Made by a program: the position numbers and the translations under genes. Of a stretch of DNA of 64,000 nucleotides, positions 1 to 11,249 are shown one piece after another. Under the pieces are notes generated by a model. That model worked only from the letters and a program-made list of their open reading frames with translations. It had not been told where the DNA came from and did no database searches. This stretch comes from Leucogyrophana mollusca. Its lineage: Eukaryota; Basidiomycota; Agaricomycetes; Boletales. The stretch spans positions 47,009 to 111,008 of the forward strand of contig MU266408.1 of the NCBI GenBank assembly GCA_021014945.1, read 5' to 3'. Each line of letters begins with the position of its first letter. Positions within the stretch are counted from its first letter, which is position 1.

Positions 1-1674
1 TGACCTATGTGCGAACTTCCTTTGCGGGAGTTACGAGCTGAGAGAAGGCGTGCAGGTCGGAACGTGCACGAATAGGTGGTATGATAAGCTACAGATCATT
101 GTCTGTGCAGATGGCGCTGCAGGGATCAACTTTGAGCATACGGGTGTGGATGGACATACTGTGCTTAGATTTGCAGCAGACGTGTTCACAGAAGGCCTTA
201 TGCTTCTCGCCCGCTCTATTAACCCATCCGCACCCACACTCTTCCACGCCCCCCTCTCCCCCTACGCAAAGTCCTACAAACCTCCCAAAGCCACCTCAAA
301 ACCTACGCACGGCCCCAGCTCCTCGGTCACCTCCACGCACTCCAACGACACGTACGACACCTCGCCCAAGAAGCTCGAATGGACACTCACCCCCGCCTTG
401 CGCGTCGGTATCCGCTTTGCCGAGACGCGCCTGAGCGATCTCATTTGTCAGAATGACGTCCAGGCACTCGAGTTTAAGGGATACGGGAAGAACTTCGTCA
501 CGAGCCATGGGTTCAGCCCTGATGCGTTCGTGCAGATGGCGTTCCAGGCGGCGTATTTTGGGCTGTACGGGCGGACGGAGTGTACATATGAACCTGCGAT
601 GACGAAGGCATTCCTGCACGGGAGGACGGAGGCCATTAGAACGGTGCAGCCGGAGAGCGTGGAGTTTACGAAGGTAAGTCTGTGCGATTGGTGAGCTGGG
701 GTAGAATGGCTGACAGATGCTTGACGTGGCAGGTCTTTTTCTCTGAGGCGTCGCCCGCGCAGAAGATCAGCGCGTTGCGGAAGGCGTGCGAGCGCCATGT
801 GAAGCTCACAAAGAAGTGCAGTCAAGGTCTCGGGCAGGATCGGTAAGCCATTCGCCACTCCCCTCTATCTTCATTCGCGCACTCATGCCCTTACACAGTC
901 ATCTTTATGCACTTTATTGCCTCTACCAGCGGCAATTAAGCGGAAACCTCGACCCCTCCCCTGACGACCCGCTGCCCAACGGATCTGGAGGGCCAAAGGA
1001 CCCTATTCCATCGCTCTTCGCGGACCCTGGCTGGAACCTCATCAGCACGTCTATCCTCTCTACATCCAACTGCGGGAACCCTGCACTGCATCTGTTCGGA
1101 TTCGGGCCCGTTGCGGCAGACGGGTATGGAATTGGATATATCATCAAGGAGAACGGTATCTCTGTGTATGCTCCAATTTTTCTTTCGATGTTTATTTTGC
1201 ACGAGAAGGGCTGATCGGGCCAATTACAGCGTTGCCTCGTCAAAACACCTTCAAACGCGGCGTTTCCTCGACACACTTCAAGGCTACCTGCTTGACGTCC
1301 AGCGGATCCTCGTCCAGTTACATCTCTCCGCCAACGAGCGGCCCGCGCCATTCGTCGACCACGCGGGGATACTCAGGGACTCGAAGACGGGCCGCCCGAT
1401 CAGTGGGCATGCCAACGCGTCTGACGAGGAGGGGAGTGATTACGAGGACACGATGCGTGAGTTTTTTGCTTTTGTCTGCACGGATGTGCCCGTGATCTAA
1501 TGCGGCGTGACGTAGCGGGTTACTCGTTCTTCGATAGTGGCGATATGGAGCTTCTCGGTGGCCGGAAAAGAAGTCCGTATGCTCATATTGGTGCGTTTTG
1601 CTTGGTTGATCTATTTTTTGGGCTACGGCTGATTAATCTTCGCAGGCAAAGTCCTGCCTTTGTCTGACTATTAG
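1..1674 (+). CDS. Carnitine O-acetyltransferase, C-terminal part (5' end outside window)
   Basis: Transfers acetyl groups between CoA and carnitine, which lets acetyl units cross membranes during growth on acetate or fatty acids. The frame is open from base 2. Exons are <1-673, 733-842, 899-1165, 1230-1456, 1516-1590 and 1646-1674, with all phases consistent, giving about 459 visible residues. Near the start is NRWYDKLQIIV, followed by the family active-site stretch NFEHTGVDGH, whose His is the catalytic base. Later blocks such as ALHLFGFGPVAADGYGIGY and SSKHLQTRRF are also typical of choline/carnitine acyltransferases. The insertion rich in Ser, Thr and Pro after the active-site His and the C-terminal end resemble the cytosolic YAT2/FacC type more than the mitochondrial/peroxisomal type, but without the N-terminus this is an inference. 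Family call is secure. Confidence 0.93.
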
Positions 1675-1999
1675 CCAGCCGCGGGCTTTCGGGATATAGA
1701 CGTGTGTCCTGCTTTTTGTTTGTTTTCTTTGTGCAAGTTTGAAGGATGGTATGGGTCGTGCAGGATGTGTACTGGGTTTCGCCGTTGTATTTTCCTCTTC
1801 CAAGCTGTATCTCGCAATGTAAAACCTTTCGGCAAATGGATGGTGTGATTTGCTTAGTACAGTTCTGGGGTAAACATATAACAACGAAGATAGTCATCAT
1901 GATATCAGCGTGTGGAAATCACTATTAGACCTCAGATCCCAGTTCTCTCCTATCGTCTCTTTCCACTCACCAACTCACCACCACCAAACACAATACACC

Positions 2000-2852
2000 A
2001 TGTCCCAGCACACTCTTCCCGATCTCCCATACGCCTACGATGCCCTCGAGCCCTTCATCTCGAGGCAGATCATGGAGCTTCACCACAAGAAGCACCATCA
2101 GACCTACGTTACCGCCCTCAACGCCGCTGAGGCCAACTACGCCAAGTCGAGCACTCCCAAGGAGCGCATCGCTCTCCAGGCTGCCCTTAGGTTCAACGGC
2201 GGTGGTAGGTTCTAGTCCTTCGTTTCTGTTCATTTCGTTTGTTTCATTCACATCTTATCGTATCATATCGTAATCGTAATCGTCTGATCTGATGTCATGT
2301 CTCTTACTGTACAGGACACATCAACCACTCGCTCTTCTGGAAGAACCTTGCACCCGCTGCGAGCGAGGGCAAGGGCAACGGTGGCACGTTGAAGGCTGGT
2401 CCCCTCAAGGACGCCATCGACCAGACCTTTGGTAGCCTCGACCAACTCAAGAAGGAGTTCAACGCCACCACTGCTGCCATCCAGGGAAGCGGCTGGGGCT
2501 GGCTCGTACGTTGCCGATCTCAATATTACTCGGAAGAATTATACTGACAGCGACTTTCGGAATGTAGGGCCTGAACCCTTCCACCAAGCGTCTCGAGATC
2601 ACCACCACTGCGAACCAGGACCCTCTCCTGACGCACATTCCCATCATCGGCGTTGATATCTGGGAACACGCTTTCTATCTCCAGTACCTTAACGTCAAGG
2701 TCGACGTACGTCATTCTCCCTTCTGCGAGCCTATAGTGCAATAGCTGATGTGATCATGCTGTTGATAGTACCTCGCTGCCATCTGGAGCGTTATCAACTT
2801 CGACGAGGCTGAGAAGAGGTACACTGAGGGCCTTTCTGGAAGCAAGCTGTAA
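2000..2852 (+). CDS. Mn superoxide dismutase, probably cytosolic
   Basis: Converts superoxide to oxygen and hydrogen peroxide. Exons are 2000-2204, 2315-2505, 2568-2705 and 2769-2852, giving 205 aa, the usual size of a Fe/Mn SOD. The four metal ligands are visible: His28 (in LHHKKHH), His73 (in INHSLFW), and Asp162 and His166 (in DIWEHAF). The ATG at 2000 starts a protein that begins directly with the SOD fold ([17 protein letters not shown]), so no mitochondrial presequence is seen; a cytosolic location is inferred. A CT/CA-rich stretch of about 60 bases precedes the start. The gene converges with the BTB gene at 3306-5259. Its 3' third is duplicated as a broken copy at 10509-10772. Confidence 0.96.
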
Positions 2853-3305
2853 GTGAATATGAAGGATGCATACGATCAAAATGGAAGACAGAAGAAACTA
2901 TGAAGTTATCTTGTTGTATTGTTGGCATTCACAAATGAACTTTCCCTTGAGTGATCCCAGATCTGGAAATGCAGTTCAGCAAGAACGGAGGAAGAGCATA
3001 TGAGGATCAGAGTGACTCCATTGCGTGCATGTTCGATAAGGCTTTCGCCCACTGCTGAAAGGACTAGGGCAATCCTGGAATTGGGCAGTAGCACGTTGGC
3101 GCTGGTCAGGAATGTGAAGGAAGAAGTCGATACTAGTACAAAACAAAAGAAAGCACGGGACAGGTGAAGCTAGAAGGTATTACATTGCAGAGAAGAATGT
3201 CGAGGGGAAATGCAGAGGCAAGATTAAAAGGGGTCGGAAGGAACCCTGCTCGGAAGACCCCCAGTCAACGCTGAAGACACAATTCCACGATAATATCGTG
3301 GTAGC
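2853..3305. other. Convergent spacer between SOD and BTB gene A
   Basis: Holds the 3' untranslated ends of two convergent genes. The first 100 bases or so resemble the sequence after the SOD relic at 10773-10870, so the duplication reaches into the SOD 3' UTR. No other gene is seen. Confidence 0.6.
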
Positions 3306-5259
3306 CTAGTTCTGCAAGAGCCTTTGCATAAAATCGGAATGTACCGTTTCCGCGTGTGGGATCTCACCCCGAAAGATCTTTTGAATCTTTGTGGGGAATG
3401 CTGTGACAACTTCTGGCGCGCTGCGATGTTCCACCAGTAATTTTACCTCCATATCCTGTATCGCGGGGTATCTACCGTGACAGACCAGATACAGGTCAGA
3501 CTACGGAAGGGATTTGCAGCTCGTGCGACTTGCCTGGAAGTGAACTTGGAAAATGCCTCGTCGAGTATATTTTTTTGCGATAAATCGTTCTTGATCGCAG
3601 CGAGAGCGATTTCCTTCAGTCCATCGATCCCAAGCTGTCACAGGTACAAGTGAACACACTGTGCACTTGAGCAAGCGCGGGAACATACGGAGTCCGCAAG
3701 GCGATACATGGATTTTGGGGAGCAAGGCGTCGCTCCCTCGTATGCTAGAGCAGGTGTGTGCTCTGCGTTACATGATTTTAAGGGAGAAAAGACGATTTGC
3801 CCAGTGTAGCAGTAGTATATCAATGCCCGCCAGCTGGACGAGGAACATGAGTCACTATTCGGCCAGATGGGACAAGGATGCTTACGTTTTGTATGCTGCG
3901 CCTTTCACAAGTACTGTGCGGGTTGCGCTAGAGCTAGCTCTGTTTGAGGTAGCCGGAAAGTCTTCGCCTTCGACACGGTCTTGAGGCACGTGTACCTCAC
4001 TCCCTACATCTGTTCAATGATAAATCAGTTAATTCTGGTAATACTAATGGATGGCAAATCCGACCCAACCTTCAAAATCAGAGATAGGTGGGGTAGAGAT
4101 AATACTTTCGCCTGCTGGGTGAACTTTTTCCTCGATAGTAGCTTCTAGGACACGCGACTGTTGTTAATGGCTAAATTCGAGGTTGGAGATGGCAGACATT
4201 ACATACCTTGAATCACGTCTGATGAAAGTGTGGGGATACACATAGGCTGAACATTGCTTTCTATATCGACGACTCTGCCCTCCTCTGCCGCAGCTAATAC
4301 AGTCAAAATCAGACAAACATATAACCTCATAGCCCAATTGAATAATACCTTCAGGCACCGGTTCAGATGGCTCAGAGTCTTCGAGCTCTTCTTCATTATC
4401 ATCGATATCGCTGTCCGACTCGTAATCGTAGCCCTCAAGAACATCCGGCTGCCGTGGATCCGGCTGGCTGCCGAGCTCAGAAAAGAGAGGATCGTCTCGT
4501 TTCGACGATTCTTCCTCCACGGAGATAAATGCCGATGCCACGACGTGTATTGAGTGAGATAATTCACTCACGGAAATCGAGATCAGACGAAATAGCCATC
4601 AAGACTGTGCTGTTGGCATAGACGGGGCGGGGGCCACCCAGACTTCGCTCATCCTTCCGCCATGAGAACGCAATGAATTTTATGTCAAAGGCTTCTCCTG
4701 TGTTCAGCGATCGCGCGAGAGCCACGCGCACAGCAGGCCGATCGCTCCCATCGGTGGTGACTGGCGTCACTTCCTGAGCGAGGGGGTCTGCCAGTGTCAT
4801 CCGGCGCAAGAGCGTCAAGAGGTTTTCGACAGGAGGCTGGGCATCGAACGTGACAGTGAAGGATATAAATTCCTGGCCACAAAGCTGTGCTCGAGTCCAT
4901 GTTCCGGGTAGCCTCCGGGACTTGACAGTCTTCAAGCTCAGAGGGTCGAAGGCGTGGAGAGTAAACCCTCCAAGAGTCACGGCTTCAAGGGAAGGGTTAT
5001 CGTAGGTTGTGGAGGGCTGAAACGTGGCAATCGCGGTCACTGTCGCTCGCCGGTACATGGAGATATCGCAGTACGGCCTGATATATAAATGACGCTTGCC
5101 AGGCTGATCATCGCCAGCCTTACTGAATGAAAAACGCCACCCAAGACCACACCGCTCAGTGTCCGCTCGTGCGTTTTTCAATTGATCCGAGGAAGGAGGG
5201 CTGAAAATTGAAGTGACTGAGCGAGGAGTCCATTCCTCTTTGATTAATCGCAGGGGCAT
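3306..5259 (-). CDS. MATH-like/BTB domain protein A
   Basis: Likely substrate adaptor for a CUL3-type ubiquitin ligase, inferred from domain order only. Exons from 5' to 3': 5259-4572, 4510-4349, 4293-4207, 4144-4070, 4009-3886, 3833-3689, 3634-3534 and 3471-3306; all phases fit, giving 515 aa. Residues 1-170 form a beta-rich domain (GLGWRFSF, LYIRPYCDIS) that resembles MATH. The first half of the BTB fold follows (IKFIAFSWRK, VYANSTVLMAISSDL). An acidic linker with DYESDSDIDDNEEE interrupts it, and the second half starts at RTVLVKGAAYKT and WRALIYYCYTGQIVF. The last intron starts with GC (gcaagt) and ends with AG. The downstream neighbour is the convergent SOD. Paralogues lie at 11250-13520 and 15755-17658; gene C is the closer relative. 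Confidence 0.88.
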
Positions 5260-7224
5260 TGCTGGTGCGGTGGGCGAGCAGAACCTAAACCGGTGCTGAA
5301 AAAGGCGGGATATGGGTCAGGAGACTAAAGAGACGAGAAAGGATTGAATGCCTGGTTTTATAGGTAAGAGCTCGGGCTGGAGTTGGGCCTCCATGCGGCT
5401 TCTGACGCCGCCTCGTGTATACAGCAAGTTCAACCGGGCGCCTGGCAGACGGAAGCGCTGGTCGAACATCCGTGTGCTGGGTTAGCCGTACTTAGGGTTT
5501 GCAGGCAGGGCTCCATACGCATACGGCGGCGCAGTACATTTGTGCTAGCGCCGACCATATAATTCAGGATTTGTCGGGGAACAACCTACCCGACGAGGCA
5601 TTCTCCAAGTTCACGTCCAAGTAAGCCGGCGGATGAACACGAACTATACGACTTTGCCTCGAAAGTCTCCAAAATATCAGCCGAAAAGCTCCTAGTAAGA
5701 GATGTCTGTCAGATTTCAAGTAGTGGCTACCATTTACAAAATTGTCTGGGGAATACCTTCATGGATGGGTTATATGTAACAGATCGTGGATACCCCATGG
5801 ACAGAGACCCTGACTTTGCAAGAGCCTTAGGACCAAATCGAGACAATCAGGCCGGCTAGTCTCTTTGTGCGGTCCGATGCAGGGACGTCATTCGTACTTC
5901 CCGAGAGCGGTCACGCACTTCCCAGAGTTCCAGAGCCCCTAGAGCCTCTGGGTTTGAATGTCGCAACTGCTCCTTGGTGGGCGGCGTACCTGCAGTACGA
6001 GCTGAAAGTCATGGAATAAGACTGCACTCCTCTCCCCTTTTCCCGCTTGGAAGCACTTCGAACGCAAGGTGCTACCCCATGCCGCACTTGTTGATGACCA
6101 AGGACGACGAGTCGCGAAATTACTCGAGAGACGGGAGGCGGAAGACAGAAGCCACTGAACAAGGGGACCAGGCCTCGCCGGTTGATTCCATGACAATACT
6201 GGAAAAGGTGTGCAAGCAAAACAGAAAATGACGTTAAAGACTAGCGATTGGGTAGTAGCAAGCCCGCAAATTAAGAAGTAGGGCGTTGGATGCTCGACTT
6301 TATGATTCACATCGGAGCTGAATCTGCAAAGACAGCCGACTTTTACCATTCTAGTTGTTTTCTGGCTTCTTTGAATGCGCACGAGCGTTTGATCTGTCGC
6401 GCACAATCGAAGGAGGCGCTGTATAAGGTGTTCTGGGTGTCCATCGACCACAGCTGTACCTGCAGTGGTTTCCAATTAAGTTCAAACAGACATAGGTCCG
6501 GTACAGAGTCTGCTGGCAGAGACGTCCAATTAGATCCCCATTATGGTTTGTAGGACCGCGGAAAGGTATTAAAAGTGTTGACTCAACGACGTCCACGTGG
6601 TGAATGCGACCGGGCGCGGTCAGTCTTCGCTCGACGGTCCCGACTAGAGTCCGCTGTCCTGCGTGTCCGTTGGGGGTTCGGCGCTTCAGCGCTAAACAGC
6701 GTCAGCACGCACCGTGCATTCATACTCCCAACCGAATTTTGCAGCAGGATGGTGTCCAGGGAAAACGTGCGATACCGAGTTAATTGAAGGCCGACCGAAC
6801 GCCAAGTCCTGGAATCGCTACTAAGCTAGAAAGTTGGAAACCCGACAGAGGACCCAGCGCTCAAAAACATCCACGAAGAACTTGTGAGACGTGTGCGTGA
6901 GATTTCAAGACCAGCGTTTTGCACGGATAATGCTTGCCCTGCAAATTTGTTACGCTTATGTAAACGGACCGCGAGGTCGATTACTTAACGGAGTCGTTGC
7001 ACCGTGGAATCCCTACGTGCGCAGATGATTTTGAATGGGATTCGAACCTCTATCCTTGCCAATTTACGGCCTTTGATTCAACCGGCCGAAGGCGTCTGAT
7101 TGCATTTGAATGTGCCAGGTCAAAGCAAGTGAACATTGCTACTGATCAAGTCTCTAGATGACGCAAGGTTGGACAAGATCACGCAAGGTCTGACCAGTGA
7201 ACGGATGTTCTTTATTTTTGCGAC
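5260..7224. other. Non-coding upstream region of BTB gene A, copy 1 of a duplicated block
   Basis: No intact gene. The part at about 5360-5530 matches the region upstream of BTB gene C (about 17735-17910). The part from about 5650 to 7060 matches 14525-15440 in many separated stretches, for example the segment around 5655-5740 with 14535-14640 and the one around 6690-6790 with 14985-15100. It contains an inverted BTB exon relic at 5568-5620. Confidence 0.7.
5568..5620 (+). pseudogene. Inverted relic of a BTB gene exon (exon 7 type)
   Basis: Fifty-three bases line up without gaps with the 3' part of exon 8 of BTB gene B (read on the minus strand, down to 11523) and with exon 7 of genes A and C. 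They read in frame as a short peptide ending DEAFSKFTS, followed by a gtaag splice donor. It lies on the plus strand, opposite to all three intact BTB genes, and nothing else of the gene is attached, so it is a leftover of an inverted or rearranged copy. Confidence 0.75.
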
Positions 7225-7302
7225 ATGTGCCTGCCCACGGCGCTCGTTTTCCTAGGGTTGTCGTTCCAAGAGCCATTAGGCTTCTCCCCACCTCCTGCTA
7301 TC

Positions 7303-10277
7303 ATGTCCCCATCTGACGACTTCGCTTTCAAACAAGGCCCAAATGTCTTCACTCCCAAGGACATGCTCGAGCTCGCCAGCCCAGGCGTACCACTAGCAAA
7401 CCCTGCTGGTGACCTCGCTGTGGTCCCAGTCAGCAAGTACTCCTTTGATGATAAGAAGTAAGTGCCAATCGATCATCGCGATCTCTACTTTCAACCCAGC
7501 GATAGGAACTACAAGTCCGCCTATGTAGCGCCTGTCGAAGCCGCCCTCCAGCCGCTTCAGATCCCACTCCCCGATGGAGGAGACGTGTTCTGGCTGGATT
7601 CGCGCACGATTGCACACGTCGTGGAAACTGGCAAGGATGAGAATAAGAAGCAGGAGCTCTACGCTCTCGCTGTCAATTTCGATCAGAGCACACTGACTTC
7701 TGGAGCACCGGTGCTGGTAGGCGCATTCCCTGTTACCACCGCTGCCAACTTCCGATACTCTGCTGCCTCCGGATACCTCGTGTTCTCTGCGTACGTCCAC
7801 GCAGACGGGGACATAACCAAGGTCGAAGCCCATGACAAGGCATACGAGGCTCGCGGAAACTCTGCTCTCGTTTATGAAGAAACCTACGAGAGACAGTGGG
7901 ATACGTGGGTTGGCCCTAAACATAAAGCTTTGTTCACCGTTCGGCTGTACAAAGAGCAGTCGTCCTGGGTACTCGGCAAGGACTTTACCAACACTTTGAA
8001 TGGGACTGGCGTTGTAAGATTTGCGTCGCCGTTGATGGATGAAGCCGTAAGCTAACTCGGGGAGTAGAGCTCACCTGTCGAACCTTTCGGTGGGACCGAT
8101 GATTTCGATATCTCGAACAGTCACATCGTATACACGGCCAAAGATCCCAAGCTCCCAAAAGCCTGGCACACCAAACAAAACGTGCGCTTGCTTATCGCCA
8201 ATGCATTGCTGGTAGTTTATGCCTTGCCTTTCAGATCTACTACGTTGACTTCAAAGGTTCTAAAACCATTGAGCTGACGTCGGGCAAACAAGGCGCTACC
8301 CACGCTCCCGTTTTCAGCGGCCAAGGAGACAAAGTCGCTTGGCTGGAGCTCGACAAAGACGGCGATGAATCAGCCCGGTGGGTGTTGTCGCATGCAAGAA
8401 TTGAACACGCGTCATTATCCTCCACAGGTCCAAAATCGTCATCTACGACTTGACCAAGGACGTGCGCTATACTCTGACTCAGAACTGGGACAGGTCACCG
8501 AATGCCTTGAAGGTGAGTTCGCACATCACAGAGCCATACATACCTGCCACTAAACCCAATTATACAGTTCTCTGAGAGCGGCGACTTCCTGTACTTCACT
8601 GCCGGCGATCACGCAAGGATCAAAGTATTCGCACTGCCCGTCCCCCCTACCCCGTCCCAATCCACAACGAACCCCTCTCTCTCCGCACCCTACACCACCC
8701 CCGTGGCGCTCACCAACTCCCGCACCGCCTCCGGACTCCAGGTCCTCCCAGGAAACCGCCTCCTCTTCGCCCTGTCCTCCTTCACCTCCCCTAACGACGT
8801 ATTCATCCTGCGCAACACCAACCGCATCGAGGCGGACATCAAGCAGCTGGCCACTAACGTCTACCGCGGCGAGCTCGCGCAGATCACGAAGTGCACGTCG
8901 GATTCGCTGCAGGGTAAGACATTGAACGAGGGCGAGGAGTTCTGGTTCAAGGGTTCTGGAGACCGGGAGATGCAGGGGTGGCTGGTGAAGCCCCCTGGGT
9001 ACTCGGCGAACGATCAGAAGAAGTGGCCGATTGTCATGCTCATCCATGGAGGTGCGTAGTTTGAGCTAATGTAACTGCACACCCTTCTTATAAACCCCAT
9101 TTTAGGGCCCGAATACGCTTGGCAAGAAGAGTGGTCCACCCAATGGAACCCAAACAGTAAGGAAGACTGTCATTCCACCTTTGCCCCTGTCCGCTAACTT
9201 TCGATCGTAGTCTTCGCCAATCAAGGCTACTTCGTCGTTGCGATGAATCCCACAGGGTCGACAACATTCGGCCAGAGTAAGTCGCCGTCTCCTTTCTTCC
9301 CCGTTCCTATTGACAGCGTGGCATCAGATTTGACCGACGGGATTAAAGGTGACTGGGGAGGAAAGCCCTTCGAGGATATGCGTAAAGGCTGGAAATATAT
9401 CCTCGACAATTACCCCCAGGTAAATAAACTGTTCGAGCCTCTCTCGTGATCCCAACTCAGTGCTAGCTGGGCCCTTCGTTTACAAGCTCGATCCCGAAAG
9501 AGCCGTCGCTGCCGGTGGTAGCTGGGGTGGATATGCCATCAAGTATGCATACATAATCTGGCCAATACTGTTTGCTGATAATCTGTTGTGCAGTTGGATC
9601 CAGGGTAACCCAGAGTTTGGCTTCAATTTTAAGGCGCTGTTTTGCCATGATGGTGTAAGCACCTCCTTGTCTGCTGGCACTCGAGTCTCAAGTATGCTCG
9701 GTTATGGCCTCAGATATTCGACGTTGCTGCGAACTCGCTCGCCACGGATGAACTGTTCTTGTTCGTTTCTCTCCTTTCCAGCTCTGATGCTGGCTGAGTA
9801 TGTTTGCAGCGTCAACGAAGAGTGGGGAGGAAGGCCATGGGAGCCCAAGGGTAGGGAGCTGGCTCTGAAGTGCGTTCCCTCTCATCCACTTGCTGGTCCT
9901 TGTTAACAAATTTGAGTGTTCAGGTACAGCCCATCGTACACGGTACCCAAGTGGTCCATCCCGGAACTCATCGTACACGGTAGCAAGGACTATCGGTTGC
10001 CAGAGACAGAGGGTATCGCTGCCTTCCACGCCCTACAGCAGTACGTCTACCATCATCACGTTGTGCAGAACAGAAACTGAGAACTGGATGAATGGTAGAT
10101 TGGGCGTACCGAGCCGATTGGTGATCTTCCCTGACGAAGCCCATTTTGTGGTGAACCACGGAAACAGGTAAGGAAGTGTGATGTATCGCTCGTGCCGGAT
10201 GCTCACACGTTTCTCGCAGCTTGAAGTGGCACTACGAGGTGTTCAGGTGGTTCGACAAGTATGTGGGAGATAAATAG
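7303..10277 (+). CDS. Prolyl oligopeptidase-family serine peptidase (dipeptidyl-peptidase V-like, S9)
   Basis: Cleaves short peptides from N-termini or small peptides. Exons: 7303-7457, 7506-8013, 8068-8181, 8235-8377, 8428-8512, 8568-9051, 9106-9156, 9211-9276, 9328-9419, 9487-9542, 9594-9654, 9714-9760, 9810-9869, 9924-10040, 10099-10167 and 10220-10277. All 15 junctions keep frame and give 721 aa, the usual DPP V size. An N-terminal beta-propeller-like part is followed by the alpha/beta hydrolase part with Ser578 (GGSWGGY), Asp663 (HGSKDYRLP) and His695 (PDEAHFV); IVMLIHGG marks the oxyanion region. The ATG at 7303 is preferred. An in-frame ATG at 7225 would add 26 residues with a weak hydrophobic stretch (LPTALVFLGLSF), so secretion cannot be excluded. 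The gene sits between two duplicated BTB units but is not itself duplicated here. Confidence 0.93.
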
Positions 10278-11249
10278 TATGTAGGAATTATCCATAATGT
10301 ACTCCATACTTGGAGTTGTAACGACGATGAAAATGGGGCCATGCGACCGCGCTCGATGTAAACCTTGAGAGCTTGGACGCGAACATATACAACACATCGA
10401 GGGGGAAAAGAGAAGAAAAGAAAACGCCCATACAAAGCAAATAATCATAACGGCTGAACTTACGTAGACAGGGTTTTCTTTTCGGAAAACCCCAGTGGCA
10501 GTTAAATTGCTGGGGCTGGCTCGTACGTTGCCGATTTCGATATTCAGAGGAATTACGCTGATCGGGATGCAGGGACTGAACCCCTCGACCAAGCGTCTTG
10601 AGATACCATTACTGCGAACCAGAGCCCTCTCCTGACGCACATTCCCATCATCGGCGTCGATATCTGGGAGCACGCTTTCTATCTTCAGTACCTCGCTGCC
10701 ATCTGGAGCGCCATCAACTTCGACGAGGCTGAGAAGAGGTATACCGAGGGTCTTTCTGGAAGCAAGCTGTAAAGCGAATATGACATATGGGTGTGACGCA
10801 AAATGGAAGCCGGAAGGGACCGTGGGGTCGTTTTGTTGTATTGTCCACCATCCACAATGAATTTCCCTCTGCATGATCATATCAATCCGCAGTTTAGTAC
10901 CGAAGATGTCCGATAGTAGTGGACCGCGACTTTAATGCTAACTACAATGCACGGAGATAACTTTGAATCGAGGTACGAGTAACGGATCAACTATATCTGT
11001 GGATGGAAAGACGAGAGACAGCGGAGAAATAATGAAGAGACATAAAAAATGCATGCTGAGGTGGAACGTGAGACTCAAATCACACTGGATACGCCAGTCC
11101 AGCGGCGACGACAACAACAGCGACAACAACAACAGCCTTCCCCCCAGCTTACCCCAGCTTACTGGACCAGTCGAGAGCTCGAGCAGACCTTGAATGTGAT
11201 TTCATCGCGTCAATAAATTCTCCAACGATTAGAACCTCCCCCAGACAGC
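10278..11249. other. Spacer with SOD relic and short AAC/GAC repeat
   Basis: Contains the SOD 3' relic (10509-10772), followed by further similarity to the SOD 3' UTR up to about 10870. A small CAA/GAC-rich repeat lies at about 11104-11135. No intact gene. Confidence 0.6.
10509..10772 (+). pseudogene. Truncated superoxide dismutase copy (3' third only)
   Basis: The sequence follows the SOD gene from the end of exon 2 (GWGWL and its gtacgt donor) through a decayed intron 2, exon 3 and exon 4 to the same stop codon. Intron 3 and the last 16 bases of exon 3 are missing. The junction falls on a 7-bp direct repeat (agtacct) that occurs twice in the intact gene (2683-2689 and 2767-2773) and once here (10687-10693), so this is a DNA deletion, not a spliced retrocopy. 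One base is also missing near 10604, which shifts the frame. It lies convergent to BTB gene B just as the intact SOD lies convergent to BTB gene A. Confidence 0.92.

Noticed and set aside
7025..7090. Sequence resembling a tRNA T-loop on the minus strand (ggttcgaatccc)
   Set aside because: The flanking bases do not pair as a T-stem, no anticodon or acceptor stem can be formed, and the related block at about 15410-15480 lacks it.
10509..10772. Retrocopy of superoxide dismutase mRNA
   Set aside because: Intron 2 is still present and the missing intron 3 went together with coding bases at a direct repeat.
11100..11140. CRISPR-like or tandem repeat array
   Set aside because: Only a short, imperfect CAA/GAC simple repeat of about 30 bases with no spacers.
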